The notes beneath the pieces were generated by a model that was given only the letters and a program-made list of their open reading frames with translations, was not told the origin of the DNA and did not search any database. Made by a program: the position numbers and the translations under genes. From Bacteroides mediterraneensis (GTDB lineage: Bacteria; Bacteroidota; Bacteroidia; Bacteroidales; Bacteroidaceae), in the NCBI RefSeq assembly GCF_900128455.1, contig NZ_LT635783.1, positions 3,462,546 to 3,526,545 of the forward strand: a stretch of DNA of 64,000 nucleotides, written 5' to 3'. Shown piece after piece: positions 43,308 to 52,515 of the stretch. The stretch's first letter is position 1. Every line of letters begins with the position of its first letter.

Positions 43308-43994
43308 ATGAAAACAGTTATTAATCTTGTGTTGGCCGCCTGTGTTATTTGCTTGGTATATATATGCTACGGCAGTATTATGGGCCCTATTAACTTCGAC
43401 AATGAGAAAAAAGTCAGAGAAAAAGCTATTATCGCTCGTCTGATTGACATCCGTAAAGCACAGCAGGAATATCGTACTGTCCACAATGGAGCATACACTG
43501 CCAGCTTTGATAGCTTGATTGCTTTCGTAAAAACTGCAAAACTTCCGTTCATCATGAAAGTCGGTTCTTTGACAGACGACCAGTTGAACAATGGAATGAC
43601 TGAAAAGAAAGCAATGGACTTGATTAATAAAGCAAAGAAAACAGGTAACTGGAGTGAAGTAGAAAAAGAAGGTCTGCAGAACTTCCGTCGTGATACAATG
43701 TGGGTAGCCGTAATGGATACAATTTTTGAAAAAGGCTTCAATCCGGATTCTTTGGCATACGTTCCTTATGGAAATGGAGCTAAGTTTGAAATGGCTATCC
43801 GTCAGGACACTACTAAGTCAGGTGCTCCTTTGAACTTGTTCCAGGCCCAGGTAGGATATGATGTATATCTGAAAGGACTGAACGAACAGGAATTAATCAA
43901 CCTGAAAGACATGCAGTCTAAACTGGGTAAATATTGCGGTTTAAGAGTTGGTGATATCGAACAACCGAACAATAACGCAGGAAACTGGGAATAA
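43308..43994 (+). CDS. Conserved membrane-anchored protein of unknown function
   Basis: 228 residues: one N-terminal membrane segment (VINLVLAACVICLVYICYGSIMG), then a charged, mainly helical periplasmic domain (EKKVREKAIIARLIDIRKAQQEYRTVHNGAYTASFDSLIAFVK). The latter looks like the N-terminal helix and following loop of pseudopilin-like proteins, though no prepilin cleavage motif is seen. It is the first gene of a three-gene operon with the DUF3822 gene (4 bp gap) and rsmD. Function is not recognised. Confidence 0.8.
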   Translation: MKTVINLVLAACVICLVYICYGSIMGPINFDNEKKVREKAIIARLIDIRKAQQEYRTVHNGAYTASFDSLIAFVKTAKLPFIMKVGSLTDDQLNNGMTEKKAMDLINKAKKTGNWSEVEKEGLQNFRRDTMWVAVMDTIFEKGFNPDSLAYVPYGNGAKFEMAIRQDTTKSGAPLNLFQAQVGYDVYLKGLNEQELINLKDMQSKLGKYCGLRVGDIEQPNNNAGNWE

Positions 43995-43998
43995 TTCT

Positions 43999-44823
43999 AT
44001 GGCCCAACCCATTGATTTTAATAAATCAGAACAGTATATATTATCCATCCGTCTAAGTACGGATGGATTTTCTTTTTCTATCTATCACCCTCAACAGGAG
44101 AGTGAAGTCTATTTCAGCGCTTCACCTGTCAATACACAGCGGTCTATGGCTGCCAATGTAAAAGCCTATTTGACAGAAACAGAAGAATTGAAACATCCCT
44201 TCAAACAAGTTAATATTCTCATTCATACTTCGCGCTACACCACCGTTCCTCTAGAATTATATGAAGATGAACAGACTGAGCTATTGTTCTACCAGAATCT
44301 TCCTGCTCAAAACAATGAAGTCATTTTATGCAATATTTTAGGTAAAAGCAACGTTGTGATTCTTTTTGGACTGGACAAGCTGACACACCTATTCCTGACC
44401 GAACATTTCCCAAATGCCCGGTTATTTGCTTCTATCAGTCCGCTTGCAGAATACTTCTCACATAAATGCAAACAAAATGAAGAGCGGAAACTGTTTGCAA
44501 TCTTTCATCCTGAAAGCATGGAAGTTATTGGATTTGAAAAGGAGAAATTAATTCTACTAAATACATATTCCACCCCCACTATCCACGATTCATCCTACTA
44601 CCTGCTCAATGTGTGGCAACAGGCCGGATTCGACCAGGAAAAAGATACGCTATATATTCATGGAAGCAGCCGAATGGCACAATGGGAAGAACTTCTTCTC
44701 CTGCTACAAAAATATATACGAAAACTTTTTATCATTAACCCACAAATGGAATTCAATGACTCCGGCCTCAGCCGTATCAAACAAATTCCATTTGACATGC
44801 TATCTTTAATCTCATGCGAGTAA
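43999..44823 (+). CDS. DUF3822 family protein
   Basis: 274 residues from ATG 43999; the in-frame start at 43948 overlaps the previous gene and is not used. Sequence shows an actin-like/ASKHA-type pattern (YILSIRLSTDGFSFSIYHP near the start, then QVNILIHTSRYTTVPLELY) expected for DUF3822, a Bacteroidetes family regularly found directly before rsmD. The 3' end overlaps rsmD by 10 bp, so the two are translationally coupled. Molecular role unknown. Confidence 0.85.
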   Translation: MAQPIDFNKSEQYILSIRLSTDGFSFSIYHPQQESEVYFSASPVNTQRSMAANVKAYLTETEELKHPFKQVNILIHTSRYTTVPLELYEDEQTELLFYQNLPAQNNEVILCNILGKSNVVILFGLDKLTHLFLTEHFPNARLFASISPLAEYFSHKCKQNEERKLFAIFHPESMEVIGFEKEKLILLNTYSTPTIHDSSYYLLNVWQQAGFDQEKDTLYIHGSSRMAQWEELLLLLQKYIRKLFIINPQMEFNDSGLSRIKQIPFDMLSLISCE

Positions 44824-45380
44824 TCAGCGGAATATACAAACGGAGACGTTTTGACGTCCCCCATACATTCAAAGCACGTCCTACCACGGATTTTGCTAAA
44901 GAAAATCTGTTTAACGTACTCAACAACTACATCGACTTCGAAGATGGAGTAACTGCCCTTGACCTCTTTTCAGGGACAGGAAGCATCAGTATCGAACTGG
45001 TATCCAGAGGCTGCGACCAAGTGATATCCGTAGAAAAAGACCCACAACACCATGCCTTCATCAGCAAAATCATGAAGGAAGTAAAGACAGACAAGTGTCT
45101 CCCCTTGAGAGCAGACGTATTCAAATATATCGAAAAATGCGGCATGCAATTCGACTTTATCTTTGCCGATCCACCGTATGCCTTGGAAAAACTTGCCAGT
45201 ATTCCCGACCTGATTATCCAATATAACCTGCTCAAACCCGAAGGGATTTTTGTATTGGAACACGGAAAGAACCTCAGTTTCGAACAGCATCCCTGTTTTT
45301 TTGAACATCGGCATTATGGAAGTGTCAACTTCTCGTTTTTCAGAGTAAAGGAGCAAACAGACGAACTACAGACTCTGTGA
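44814..45380 (+). CDS. rsmD: 16S rRNA (guanine966-N2)-methyltransferase
   Basis: 188 residues. RsmD signature: RVISGIYKRRRF (start), RPTTDFAKENLFNVLNN, SAM-binding LDLFSGTGSISIE and catalytic FIFADPPYAL. Methylates G966 of 16S rRNA in the 30S subunit. Its 3' end overlaps the convergent cardiolipin synthase gene by 41 bp. Confidence 0.95.
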   Translation: MRVISGIYKRRRFDVPHTFKARPTTDFAKENLFNVLNNYIDFEDGVTALDLFSGTGSISIELVSRGCDQVISVEKDPQHHAFISKIMKEVKTDKCLPLRADVFKYIEKCGMQFDFIFADPPYALEKLASIPDLIIQYNLLKPEGIFVLEHGKNLSFEQHPCFFEHRHYGSVNFSFFRVKEQTDELQTL

Positions 45381-46773
45381 CCTTATTCTTCCAAGATCGC
45401 TTCTCCCAAACTCTAGCCGAAAGCAAGATACAATCTTTCTGGTCGGCCAAAAAGATTTCACGCAAAGCCAATGCAGTCTCCTTATCATAGAAGAAGGCAT
45501 TGGCTTCAAAATTATGTTCAAAACTACGGAAATCCATATTGGTTGACCCTACTGTAGAAAGTTCATCATCGCACACCATGAGTTTGGAATGCAAAAACCC
45601 TTTCTTATACAGATAAATCTTGACACCCGCTTTCAACATCTCAGACAAATAAGAAAGAGAGCCCTTGTGAATCAACCAAGAATCTCCCCTTTTAGGAAGC
45701 ATAAGCCGTACATCCACACCGGACAATGCCAAAGTCTGCAAAGCCGTCATAATCTCTTCATTGGGAAGGAAATAGGGCGTTTGTACATAGAAATATCGCC
45801 TCGCCCCACATATTGCCATCATCAGTCCCTGCATGATATCACGCCATTCACCCACCGGGTCGGAAGTGACAATCTGGGCTAAGACATTACCTTTCACCTG
45901 AATTTTCGGGAAATAAGCTTCAGAAGTCAGCAACGTACGGTCGATTGCAAACCAATCAGTCAGAAAAGCTGTCTGTAATCCATATACAGCCTTCCCTTCA
46001 AGCCTGACATGCGTATCTCTCCACACCCCTTTACCCAGCCCTTTCACATAACGTTCAGCCAGATTCATCCCCCCTATAAAGCCTACACAGCCATCAATTA
46101 CCACAATCTTGCGATGATTACGGTAATTTACCTTACTGGTAAACTGAGGAAAACGGACCTTCAAGAATGAGAGAGTCTCAATACCCTCACAAAGCATCTG
46201 TTCATAGAAATCATGAGGAACTCTCCAGCAGCCTACATCATCATACAGTACACGTATCTTCACTCCTTCACGAGCACGGTCAATTAAAGCATCACGTACC
46301 AATCTGCCCACGGCATCGTCTTCAAAGATATAGAATTCCAGGTGAATGTGATGATGTGCCCGGTAAATGGCTTTTAGTAAATCCGACACCATAGACACCG
46401 CATCCGTGTACACCGTTACCTTATTTCCCGCAAAAGGCAAAGCGTTGTTTACATGATTGAAAAAATCCATCAGACGTTGTTTCCCATGTTCACCTCCTAC
46501 CGGCAATTGTGCCTGATAAGCAGCCATCGGACGCTTGCTCAAACGGGCATATCCCTTCCGGCTAATCAACCGTTCCTTTCGCGTGCTCCGCCCAAAAAAC
46601 AAATAGAAAATCAATCCTGCAATCGGAAGAAAGAAAAGAACCAGAATCCATGCCATGGTCTTTACCGGGCTACGGTTATCAAGAATCACGACAAAGATGG
46701 TCGTCAGTATCACTGCAAAATAGAGGAAATAGGCTGCGGCCACAAAGATACTATTCCAGACTGCTACATCCAT
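45340..46773 (-). CDS. cls: Cardiolipin synthase (phospholipase D family)
   Basis: 477 residues. Two N-terminal membrane segments (IFVAAAYFLYFAVILTTIFVVI and MAWILVLFFLPIAGLIFYLFFG) and two HKD motifs: His220-x-Lys222-x4-Asp227 (NHRKIVVIDG) and His395-x-Lys397-x4-Asp402 (HSKLMVCDD), each followed by the usual GxxN/GSTN. Joins two phosphatidylglycerols to cardiolipin at the inner membrane. Length is standard. Confidence 0.95.
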   Translation of the reverse strand: MDVAVWNSIFVAAAYFLYFAVILTTIFVVILDNRSPVKTMAWILVLFFLPIAGLIFYLFFGRSTRKERLISRKGYARLSKRPMAAYQAQLPVGGEHGKQRLMDFFNHVNNALPFAGNKVTVYTDAVSMVSDLLKAIYRAHHHIHLEFYIFEDDAVGRLVRDALIDRAREGVKIRVLYDDVGCWRVPHDFYEQMLCEGIETLSFLKVRFPQFTSKVNYRNHRKIVVIDGCVGFIGGMNLAERYVKGLGKGVWRDTHVRLEGKAVYGLQTAFLTDWFAIDRTLLTSEAYFPKIQVKGNVLAQIVTSDPVGEWRDIMQGLMMAICGARRYFYVQTPYFLPNEEIMTALQTLALSGVDVRLMLPKRGDSWLIHKGSLSYLSEMLKAGVKIYLYKKGFLHSKLMVCDDELSTVGSTNMDFRSFEHNFEANAFFYDKETALALREIFLADQKDCILLSARVWEKRSWKNKVTESVVRLFAPLL

Positions 46774-46820
46774 CAGACTTTGGTTTCCAACAAAAATACA
46801 AGTTATTTGGAAAAAAGCAA

Positions 46821-46864
46821 AAGAAATGCCACAAAAGTCAGATACAACTTTTGCGGCATTTCTT
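46821..46864 (-). terminator. Terminator between OMP gene and cls (both leftward)
   Basis: AAGAAATGCCACAAAAGT / ACTTTTGCGGCATTTCTT stem with one mismatch, 8-base loop, T-rich on the - strand side. It stops transcription of the beta-barrel gene before cls. Confidence 0.8.
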
Positions 46865-46875
46865 CTTTCCGAATA

Positions 46876-49758
46876 TCAGAATCGGCGAGGTCCATGTCCT
46901 CCTCCAGGACCGAATCCCGGACCTCCAGGACCACCCATACGGGGACCAGCACCTTTTCCACCAAACAAATTCAGACGATAGATAAAATGAACCATGCAGT
47001 AACTATAGATTGCATTGTACTCTGTATCACTTCGCATCGCCGCACTGATTACACGGCTGATATTGCTCTGGTTCCGTAAAATATCATAGAACTGAATGCT
47101 GACTGTTGCCGCATTCCCTTTCAGGAAATCTTGTGAAATCTGTGCATTCCAAATCAACTCATCCCGGTTCATGCTCGCATCAGCATATCCACGACGTGAA
47201 TTCTGAGAAATATCGGTAGCAATCGACATATTCCAAGGCAAGCGGACATTCGTACTGGCACCATAGGAGAACTGATAAGTATCCATGTTATTCTCCTCCT
47301 GAAAACTGTTGCGAGAATGTGTGTAAGCCAACGAACCATTCAGTGAGAACTCCCACCAGTCATTCCGATAAGTTCCTCTCAAACGTTCACTCAAAGAAAG
47401 CTGACGCGTCTTGTTTTTATCAGATGCACCCTGTGACTGCGTATCACTCATATAACTTACAATATTGTTATAACGCGCCATCGTGAAAGTATTAATCGTA
47501 TATTTCTTATTTCGCAAAGCCGTGTTTGACCCTAAAATACCAAACAAGTTCCAGTTTCCATTAATGTTTTCCGGCTGGGTAATTGTTCCACCAGTTGTCG
47601 GGTCGTATGTACTACGGTTACTGATACTGTTCATCACGTTCTCAAACCGGAAGTGCGTCATGATACCCCGTTGCTTCTTCGTATCAAACGTATTATAGAA
47701 AGCCATGAAAGTATTCGTAAATGCCGGCTTCAATCCCGGATTTCCCCGACGAATATTCAGCGGGTCGGTTGTATCCTCAATCGGAAGCAAATCAGTCATA
47801 CTCGGCTGAGAACTTCTTCCCCGATAGTTGATTCGCAACTGGCTGGTTTTCGAGAAATTATAACGAAAGTCAAAGGTCGGCGTAAAATTGAAGACATTAC
47901 GGATAGCCACCGTATCCAGCTGATCCTTCTTGTAAGACAGTTTAGATTTCTGAGGCTGGAAAGAGAATCCAGCATTCAAACGCATTTTCTCACGAATCCA
48001 TCTCAAAGAAATATCCGCTTGGTGATTATAGTAAGTGTACTGTGCACTCTTACTGTTCTGTGTATCCAGTTCTCCCGTATGGTCACCACCGAATCCCTGG
48101 CTAATGACCCAATCTTCAGGCATCGTATATGTTGAGTTGTCACTCTTCGAACGCTTGTATTGGAAATTATAGCTGAACTGCAGGAAACCACCCTTGAAAA
48201 TCGGTTCACTGTACGTAAACCGGGCACTGTAATTGTAATTCAAGGTCGGTGTGGTAATGTAACGGTTCAAGATTTCCAGACGTTCGTCATCCGTTTTCTG
48301 GAAATATTCCGTTTCTGATTCGGAGAACTGCTCGCTCGAACTGTTCGTATAGTTGTAGGTTCCACGGAAAGTGATGTTACGGCCGGCTTTGCCCAAACGG
48401 CGGTTAATCATAGCCGAACCTCCTACATTGAAATCACTACTCTTTTGCAAACTGTTACGTGCGATTGTATTAATGATTGCCTCTTCCGGAATCAATGTAG
48501 ACAAATTCTCACCTGCATTCAGAATCTCATCGGTAGTATATCCCGGATCCTGATTAAACGTAAACGAATTGCTATTGCTTCCATTGTTATTCTTTCCATA
48601 GGTCAGGCGCGGACGGATAATAATTGTAGTCATTGTATCCGGTTTCCACTCGATACGGAAATCAGCAGTCAATGAAGTCGTTTTGTTCCGGTTTGCTGTC
48701 ATCGCATTCTTGAATGAACTGCTTTCAGTAGACACAAAGGTTTCCGAAGCCTGCTTACTGATAATATCCGCATCCTTGTAATTGTAGTTCACACTACCAC
48801 CGGTTTCCAGCTTTTCACTCTGGGTACTAAAGTTAAAACCACCCATTTTAATACTGGTCAATCCATTTTGTCCCCCCCAGCGGAAACCTCCTCCACCTCC
48901 TGGATAACCATTGTCGTTTACATTGTTCATTGAACCAATCACCGTGAACTGGTTATTCCCCACAAAACGGTTCAGCATCACCTTTCCACTATAACGGTCT
49001 TCCGTTCCAGCAGCAAGGTCTGCATTGCCAAACCAACCTTTGTTCATTCCAGGCTTCACACTCAAATCAAGCACTGTTTCCTCTTCTCCATCATCAATCC
49101 CCGTTACACGCGCCAAGTCCGACTGCTTGTCGTACGCACGTACCTTATCAATGATATTCACCGGCAAGTTCTTCATGGCGATATTCGGATCGTCGGCAAA
49201 GAATTCCTTCCCATCAATCATGATTTTCTTGATTTCCTTTCCGTTGATGGTAATCTTTCCGTTCTCATCCACTTCAGCACCTGGCAGTTTTTTGACCAGT
49301 TCCTCCAAAGCCGATCCTTCCGGCACACGATAAGCTGAACTATTATATACCAATGTATCTTCCGCGGCTGTTACTTCCGGAGCCTGTGCCACCACCACAG
49401 CTTCCGCCAGCATAATGGCATCCGTAGCCAGTTGCACCTTCCCCACATTTACCCGTGGAGCATTTCGTGTAAGTGCCACCTGCTTGAAAAAAGGTGTATA
49501 TCCAATGTATGAAACCTTCAACAAATATTTACCAGGACGCACTGATAAAGAGAAATGTCCATTCATATCAGTCACATTTCCCACTACCATCGAACTGTCC
49601 TTCACTGAAAGGAGCTGCACAGTTGCCTGAATCACAGGCGACTTGTCTCCATCATCTATCACCGTACCCGAAACGGTACCCCGGCTGCTTCCACTTTGCG
49701 CAAAAGCGGAAATGGCTACCCCAACCATCAGCAGCATTCCCAATAAAAATCTTTTCAT
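46876..49758 (-). CDS. Outer membrane beta-barrel protein with CarboxypepD_reg-like domain (OMP_b-brl_3 type)
   Basis: 960 residues from the ATG at 49758, which begins a normal signal peptide (KRFLLGMLLMVGVAISAFAQ); the in-frame start at 49806 adds 16 charged residues before it. A regulatory-like beta-sandwich (GTVSGTVIDDGDKSPVIQATVQLLSV..., about 25-110), a plug-like domain (about 130-240, LPGAEVDENGKITINGKEIKKIMIDGKEFF), then a long barrel. The C-terminus is Gly/Pro-rich (GPRMGGPGGPGFGPGGGHGPRRF), not the usual aromatic end. TonB-dependent receptor-like proteins of this type have no SusD partner; substrate unknown. Confidence 0.85.
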   Translation of the reverse strand: MKRFLLGMLLMVGVAISAFAQSGSSRGTVSGTVIDDGDKSPVIQATVQLLSVKDSSMVVGNVTDMNGHFSLSVRPGKYLLKVSYIGYTPFFKQVALTRNAPRVNVGKVQLATDAIMLAEAVVVAQAPEVTAAEDTLVYNSSAYRVPEGSALEELVKKLPGAEVDENGKITINGKEIKKIMIDGKEFFADDPNIAMKNLPVNIIDKVRAYDKQSDLARVTGIDDGEEETVLDLSVKPGMNKGWFGNADLAAGTEDRYSGKVMLNRFVGNNQFTVIGSMNNVNDNGYPGGGGGFRWGGQNGLTSIKMGGFNFSTQSEKLETGGSVNYNYKDADIISKQASETFVSTESSSFKNAMTANRNKTTSLTADFRIEWKPDTMTTIIIRPRLTYGKNNNGSNSNSFTFNQDPGYTTDEILNAGENLSTLIPEEAIINTIARNSLQKSSDFNVGGSAMINRRLGKAGRNITFRGTYNYTNSSSEQFSESETEYFQKTDDERLEILNRYITTPTLNYNYSARFTYSEPIFKGGFLQFSYNFQYKRSKSDNSTYTMPEDWVISQGFGGDHTGELDTQNSKSAQYTYYNHQADISLRWIREKMRLNAGFSFQPQKSKLSYKKDQLDTVAIRNVFNFTPTFDFRYNFSKTSQLRINYRGRSSQPSMTDLLPIEDTTDPLNIRRGNPGLKPAFTNTFMAFYNTFDTKKQRGIMTHFRFENVMNSISNRSTYDPTTGGTITQPENINGNWNLFGILGSNTALRNKKYTINTFTMARYNNIVSYMSDTQSQGASDKNKTRQLSLSERLRGTYRNDWWEFSLNGSLAYTHSRNSFQEENNMDTYQFSYGASTNVRLPWNMSIATDISQNSRRGYADASMNRDELIWNAQISQDFLKGNAATVSIQFYDILRNQSNISRVISAAMRSDTEYNAIYSYCMVHFIYRLNLFGGKGAGPRMGGPGGPGFGPGGGHGPRRF

Positions 49759-49840
49759 TGCCTTTCCTTTTTCTTCCATTTGATTAATTGTACCTTTGAC
49801 AATCATTCTGGAAAAAGGTTTAACTCTCTACCCCTATTTT

Positions 49841-50251
49841 TTATTTATTTTGCCGGAAATTTTTCTCAATCCGCGCTTTCTGCATCAAAAATTCTTTGCA
49901 GAACACATTAATCACCATGTAAACGATACCTACTGAATTGTCAGCTTCCTGTAAATTTCCATCATACGCCGACTTTATCAACATCACAACATAATAAATG
50001 CACCATAAATAGAGCGAAATTACCATCGCTTTCCGGCGGATAGAAAACGCTTCTTCATTTTCCTCTTTCATCCTGGCCAGAAAAATCATAAACAATGAAA
50101 GCCAGATTACTACCTTCATACTCAATTTCACATACAGCAAATTGCCGTCGTTCACCTGTCCGAACATATACATCAATAAAGGTACAAATACAGCCAACAG
50201 CAATAATACATACCCCAATAAACGGCACGAGGCCGGTAAAAATCCTTTCAT
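49841..50251 (-). CDS. Small integral membrane protein, unknown
   Basis: 136 residues with four hydrophobic segments (LLGYVLLLLAVFVPLLMYMF, VVIWLSLFMIFLA, AMVISLYLWCIYYVVMLI, VGIVYMVINVFC) and a basic C-terminus (KARIEKNFRQNK). No family recognised. It lies divergent from aroB and upstream of the outer-membrane protein gene on the same strand. Confidence 0.7.
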   Translation of the reverse strand: MKGFLPASCRLLGYVLLLLAVFVPLLMYMFGQVNDGNLLYVKLSMKVVIWLSLFMIFLARMKEENEEAFSIRRKAMVISLYLWCIYYVVMLIKSAYDGNLQEADNSVGIVYMVINVFCKEFLMQKARIEKNFRQNK

Positions 50252-50324
50252 AACCTAATTTATTTTTATTCGCACAAAAATACTTAATTGTAAGCCAACA
50301 TCTGACTTCTTCTAACTTTTTTTC

Positions 50325-50332
50325 TAAATTTG
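50325..50332 (+). promoter_or_regulatory. -7 box of aroB (TAAATTTG)
   Basis: Exact TAnnTTTG match, 20 bp before the aroB ATG; a short leader is implied. Confidence 0.55.
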
Positions 50333-50352
50333 CGCCTAAAACAAATACACTT

Positions 50353-51414
50353 ATGAGTAAACAGGAAGTCATTATTTGCCAAAATTTCACGTCGGAACTC
50401 AGCCTGAAGATATCCGCACATTCATACGACAAGATTTTTATCCTGACCGACGAGCATACCTGCCGTTTCTGCCTGCCCTTGCTACAAGGCATTCCCAGCT
50501 TGAAAGAAGCAGAACAAATTGTCATCGGTCCAGAAGACATCCATAAAAACCTGGAGACATTGGCTTATGTATGGAACCAGCTCAGCAGCCGGGGAGCCAC
50601 TCGTCACACGCTACTGATTAATCTGGGAGGAGGAATGGTAACCGACTTGGGAGGGTTTGCCGCCGCCACCTTCAAACGAGGTATTTCATACATAAATATC
50701 CCCACGACACTACTTTCCATGGTAGATGCAGCCGTTGGCGGAAAGACGGGTATCAATTTCAACGATTTGAAAAATGAAATCGGCGCTTTTTATCCGGCAG
50801 ATCAGGTGTTGATTGACAGTGAGTTTCTCAAAACCCTTGACATACAGAACCTGCTTTCCGGCTATGGAGAAATGCTGAAACATGGTCTCATCAGCAATCA
50901 AGCACACTGGAGCGAGCTGCTCAAATTCGACTTTAACCAGATAGATTACTCCAAGCTACAAACCCTCATCGGACAATCCGTAAAGGTAAAAGAAGATATT
51001 GTGGAAAAAGACCCCTACGAACAAAACATACGGAAAGCGTTGAATTTCGGTCATACCATCGGACATGCTTTCGAAAGTTTTGCCTTAAAGAGTGAACACC
51101 CGGTGCTTCACGGCTATGCCGTAGCCTGGGGAATGGTTTGTGAACTTTACCTTTCCCACCTTCGTTGTGGTTTTCCCAAGGAAGCATTACGAACCACCAT
51201 CCAGTTCATTAAAGAAAACTATGGCAGTCTTTACTTTACATGTGATGACTATGACTCTCTCTATGACTTGATGAAGCATGACAAGAAAAATATAGCATCC
51301 GGTGTAATCAATTTCACCTTGCTGGGGGGAGTCGGCGATATCCGTATCAACCAGACTGCTTCGCAGGAAGAAATTTACGAACTGCTTGATTTCTATCGCG
51401 AAACAATGGGATAA
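50353..51414 (+). CDS. aroB: 3-dehydroquinate synthase
   Basis: 353 residues. NAD- and metal-binding signature: NLGGGMVTDLGGFAAATFKRG, PTTLLSMVDAAVGGKTGINF, GEMLKHGLI, and NFGHTIGHAFE with zinc-binding His residues. Second step of the shikimate pathway (DAHP to 3-dehydroquinate), cytosolic. Stand-alone gene with its own promoter. Confidence 0.96.
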   Translation: MSKQEVIICQNFTSELSLKISAHSYDKIFILTDEHTCRFCLPLLQGIPSLKEAEQIVIGPEDIHKNLETLAYVWNQLSSRGATRHTLLINLGGGMVTDLGGFAAATFKRGISYINIPTTLLSMVDAAVGGKTGINFNDLKNEIGAFYPADQVLIDSEFLKTLDIQNLLSGYGEMLKHGLISNQAHWSELLKFDFNQIDYSKLQTLIGQSVKVKEDIVEKDPYEQNIRKALNFGHTIGHAFESFALKSEHPVLHGYAVAWGMVCELYLSHLRCGFPKEALRTTIQFIKENYGSLYFTCDDYDSLYDLMKHDKKNIASGVINFTLLGGVGDIRINQTASQEEIYELLDFYRETMG

Positions 51415-51491
51415 GACCTTTTCCTTTGAGAAAAGTCTTTCCCGAAATTCAGATGGAATGTCAAAATTAAAATAAATAATTGCAGAAAAAG

Positions 51492-51522
51492 TTTGCTTAT
51501 TCCGAATAAAGCACTACCTTTG
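51492..51522 (+). promoter_or_regulatory. Consensus Bacteroidales promoter of tRNA-Pro
   Basis: -33 TTTG (51492-51495), 19-bp spacer, -7 TACCTTTG (51515-51522): a full consensus pair 11 bp before the tRNA. Confidence 0.85.
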
Positions 51523-51533
51523 CATCCGCAATT

Positions 51534-51608
51534 CGGGGTGTAGCTCAGCCCGGTTAGAGTACGCGTCTGGGGGGCGTGTGGTCGCTGGTTCGAATCCAGT
51601 CACCCCGA
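51534..51608 (+). tRNA. tRNA-Pro (anticodon GGG)
   Basis: 75-nt cloverleaf: acceptor CGGGGTG/CACCCCG, D-arm GCTC...GAGT, anticodon stem CGCGT/GCGTG with loop CTGGGGG (U33, anticodon GGG, G37), T-arm GCTGG-TTCGAAT-CCAGT, discriminator A. CCA is not encoded. Reads CCC/CCU proline codons. Confidence 0.96.
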
Positions 51609-51614
51609 CTGGGA

Positions 51615-51655
51615 AAAAGCATTGATAATCTGATGATTGTCGATGCTTTTTTGTT
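51615..51655 (+). terminator. Terminator after tRNA-Pro
   Basis: AAAAGCAT (51615-51622) pairs with ATGCTTTT (51643-51650) and is followed by TTGTTTTT. Confidence 0.7.
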
Positions 51656-51783
51656 TTTAGGCATATCGCTGTAAGCGGCGGTTTAATCGAACAAATTAAA
51701 CCCAAAAGTAAACCAAGAAGTAAACTAAAAAGCACAAGAAACCACCACCTATTTTATGAAAGGGGAATATACTTGCCTTCCCC

Positions 51784-52239
51784 TCAACGCATTTTATAAG
51801 CCAATACAGAATAAGACACAAACGTAAATGCCATCAGTACCACACCGAACACAGAGAAATAAATTGCATTTTCACAGGTCTGTGCAAGCAACTTCCCTAA
51901 ATTCATACAACCGATTGCCACATTCCAGAATTGGCATAACCGGATAGCCAACACATATTGCCGCCCCACATTTGCCTCTGTTACCCGAAAGACAAATCTA
52001 TAGTATCGGACTGGCACAAACATGCTACAGCCCAACACCAGAAACAAAAGCAACATCACAATTCCTGCCGTACCGTTTTCCTGAAAGAACAAGCCACCCA
52101 CCTGTCGGGTCTGATATAATATGTATATCCAACCTACCAATACCGGCAGGAAAGCAATTCCTGTCAGCAAATAGTCGAACCCAGTCCGCTGATACCGAAC
52201 ATTGCGGCCGCTCCCTGTATAAAATCCCAAATTAATCAT
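51784..52239 (-). CDS. Integral membrane protein, unknown
   Basis: 151 residues with about four membrane segments (LLTGIAFLPVLVGWIYILY, AGIVMLLLFLVLGCSMFVPV, a weaker one near 105, and IYFSVFGVVLMAFTFVSYSVLAY). Last gene of a leftward cluster with an Arc-like protein (8-bp overlap) and an SPFH protein. No family is recognised; co-transcription with SPFH suggests a membrane-domain function. Confidence 0.75.
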   Translation of the reverse strand: MINLGFYTGSGRNVRYQRTGFDYLLTGIAFLPVLVGWIYILYQTRQVGGLFFQENGTAGIVMLLLFLVLGCSMFVPVRYYRFVFRVTEANVGRQYVLAIRLCQFWNVAIGCMNLGKLLAQTCENAIYFSVFGVVLMAFTFVSYSVLAYKMR

Positions 52240-52435
52240 CCGATTCTTCTCCCTCTTTTTTCTCCCGGTTACTTTTCTTCAATCTCCCGCTTTTGCGCAA
52301 GGCCTCATTGATTATCCACTGCAATTGTCCATTGGTACTGCGGAATTCATCAGCTGCCCACTTTTCTATGGCATCCATCGTGGCGGCGTCTACCCGCAGT
52401 ACAAAACTTTTGGTCGTATTTTCTTTCTTGGGCAC
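52232..52435 (-). CDS. Arc-like ribbon-helix-helix protein
   Basis: 67 residues. TTKSFVLRVDAATMDAIEKWAADEFRSTNGQLQWIINEALRKSGRL fits the Arc/MetJ ribbon-helix-helix fold: one beta strand (KSFVLRV) and two helices. A basic/acidic tail follows. Lies between SPFH and membrane-protein genes on the - strand, overlapping the latter. May regulate this cluster; the DNA target is unknown. Confidence 0.8.
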   Translation of the reverse strand: MPKKENTTKSFVLRVDAATMDAIEKWAADEFRSTNGQLQWIINEALRKSGRLKKSNREKKEGEESDD

Positions 52436-52515
52436 TATATCCTCACTTAAAATTAAACAACCAGATTTCTACTCACATAAGAACAGAACGGAGTCACCGT
52501 CTGTCATTCCCAGAT

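Noticed and set aside
51514..51735. 73-codon open frame antisense to tRNA-Pro
   Set aside because: It overlaps a clear tRNA and its promoter and terminator; no coding signs.
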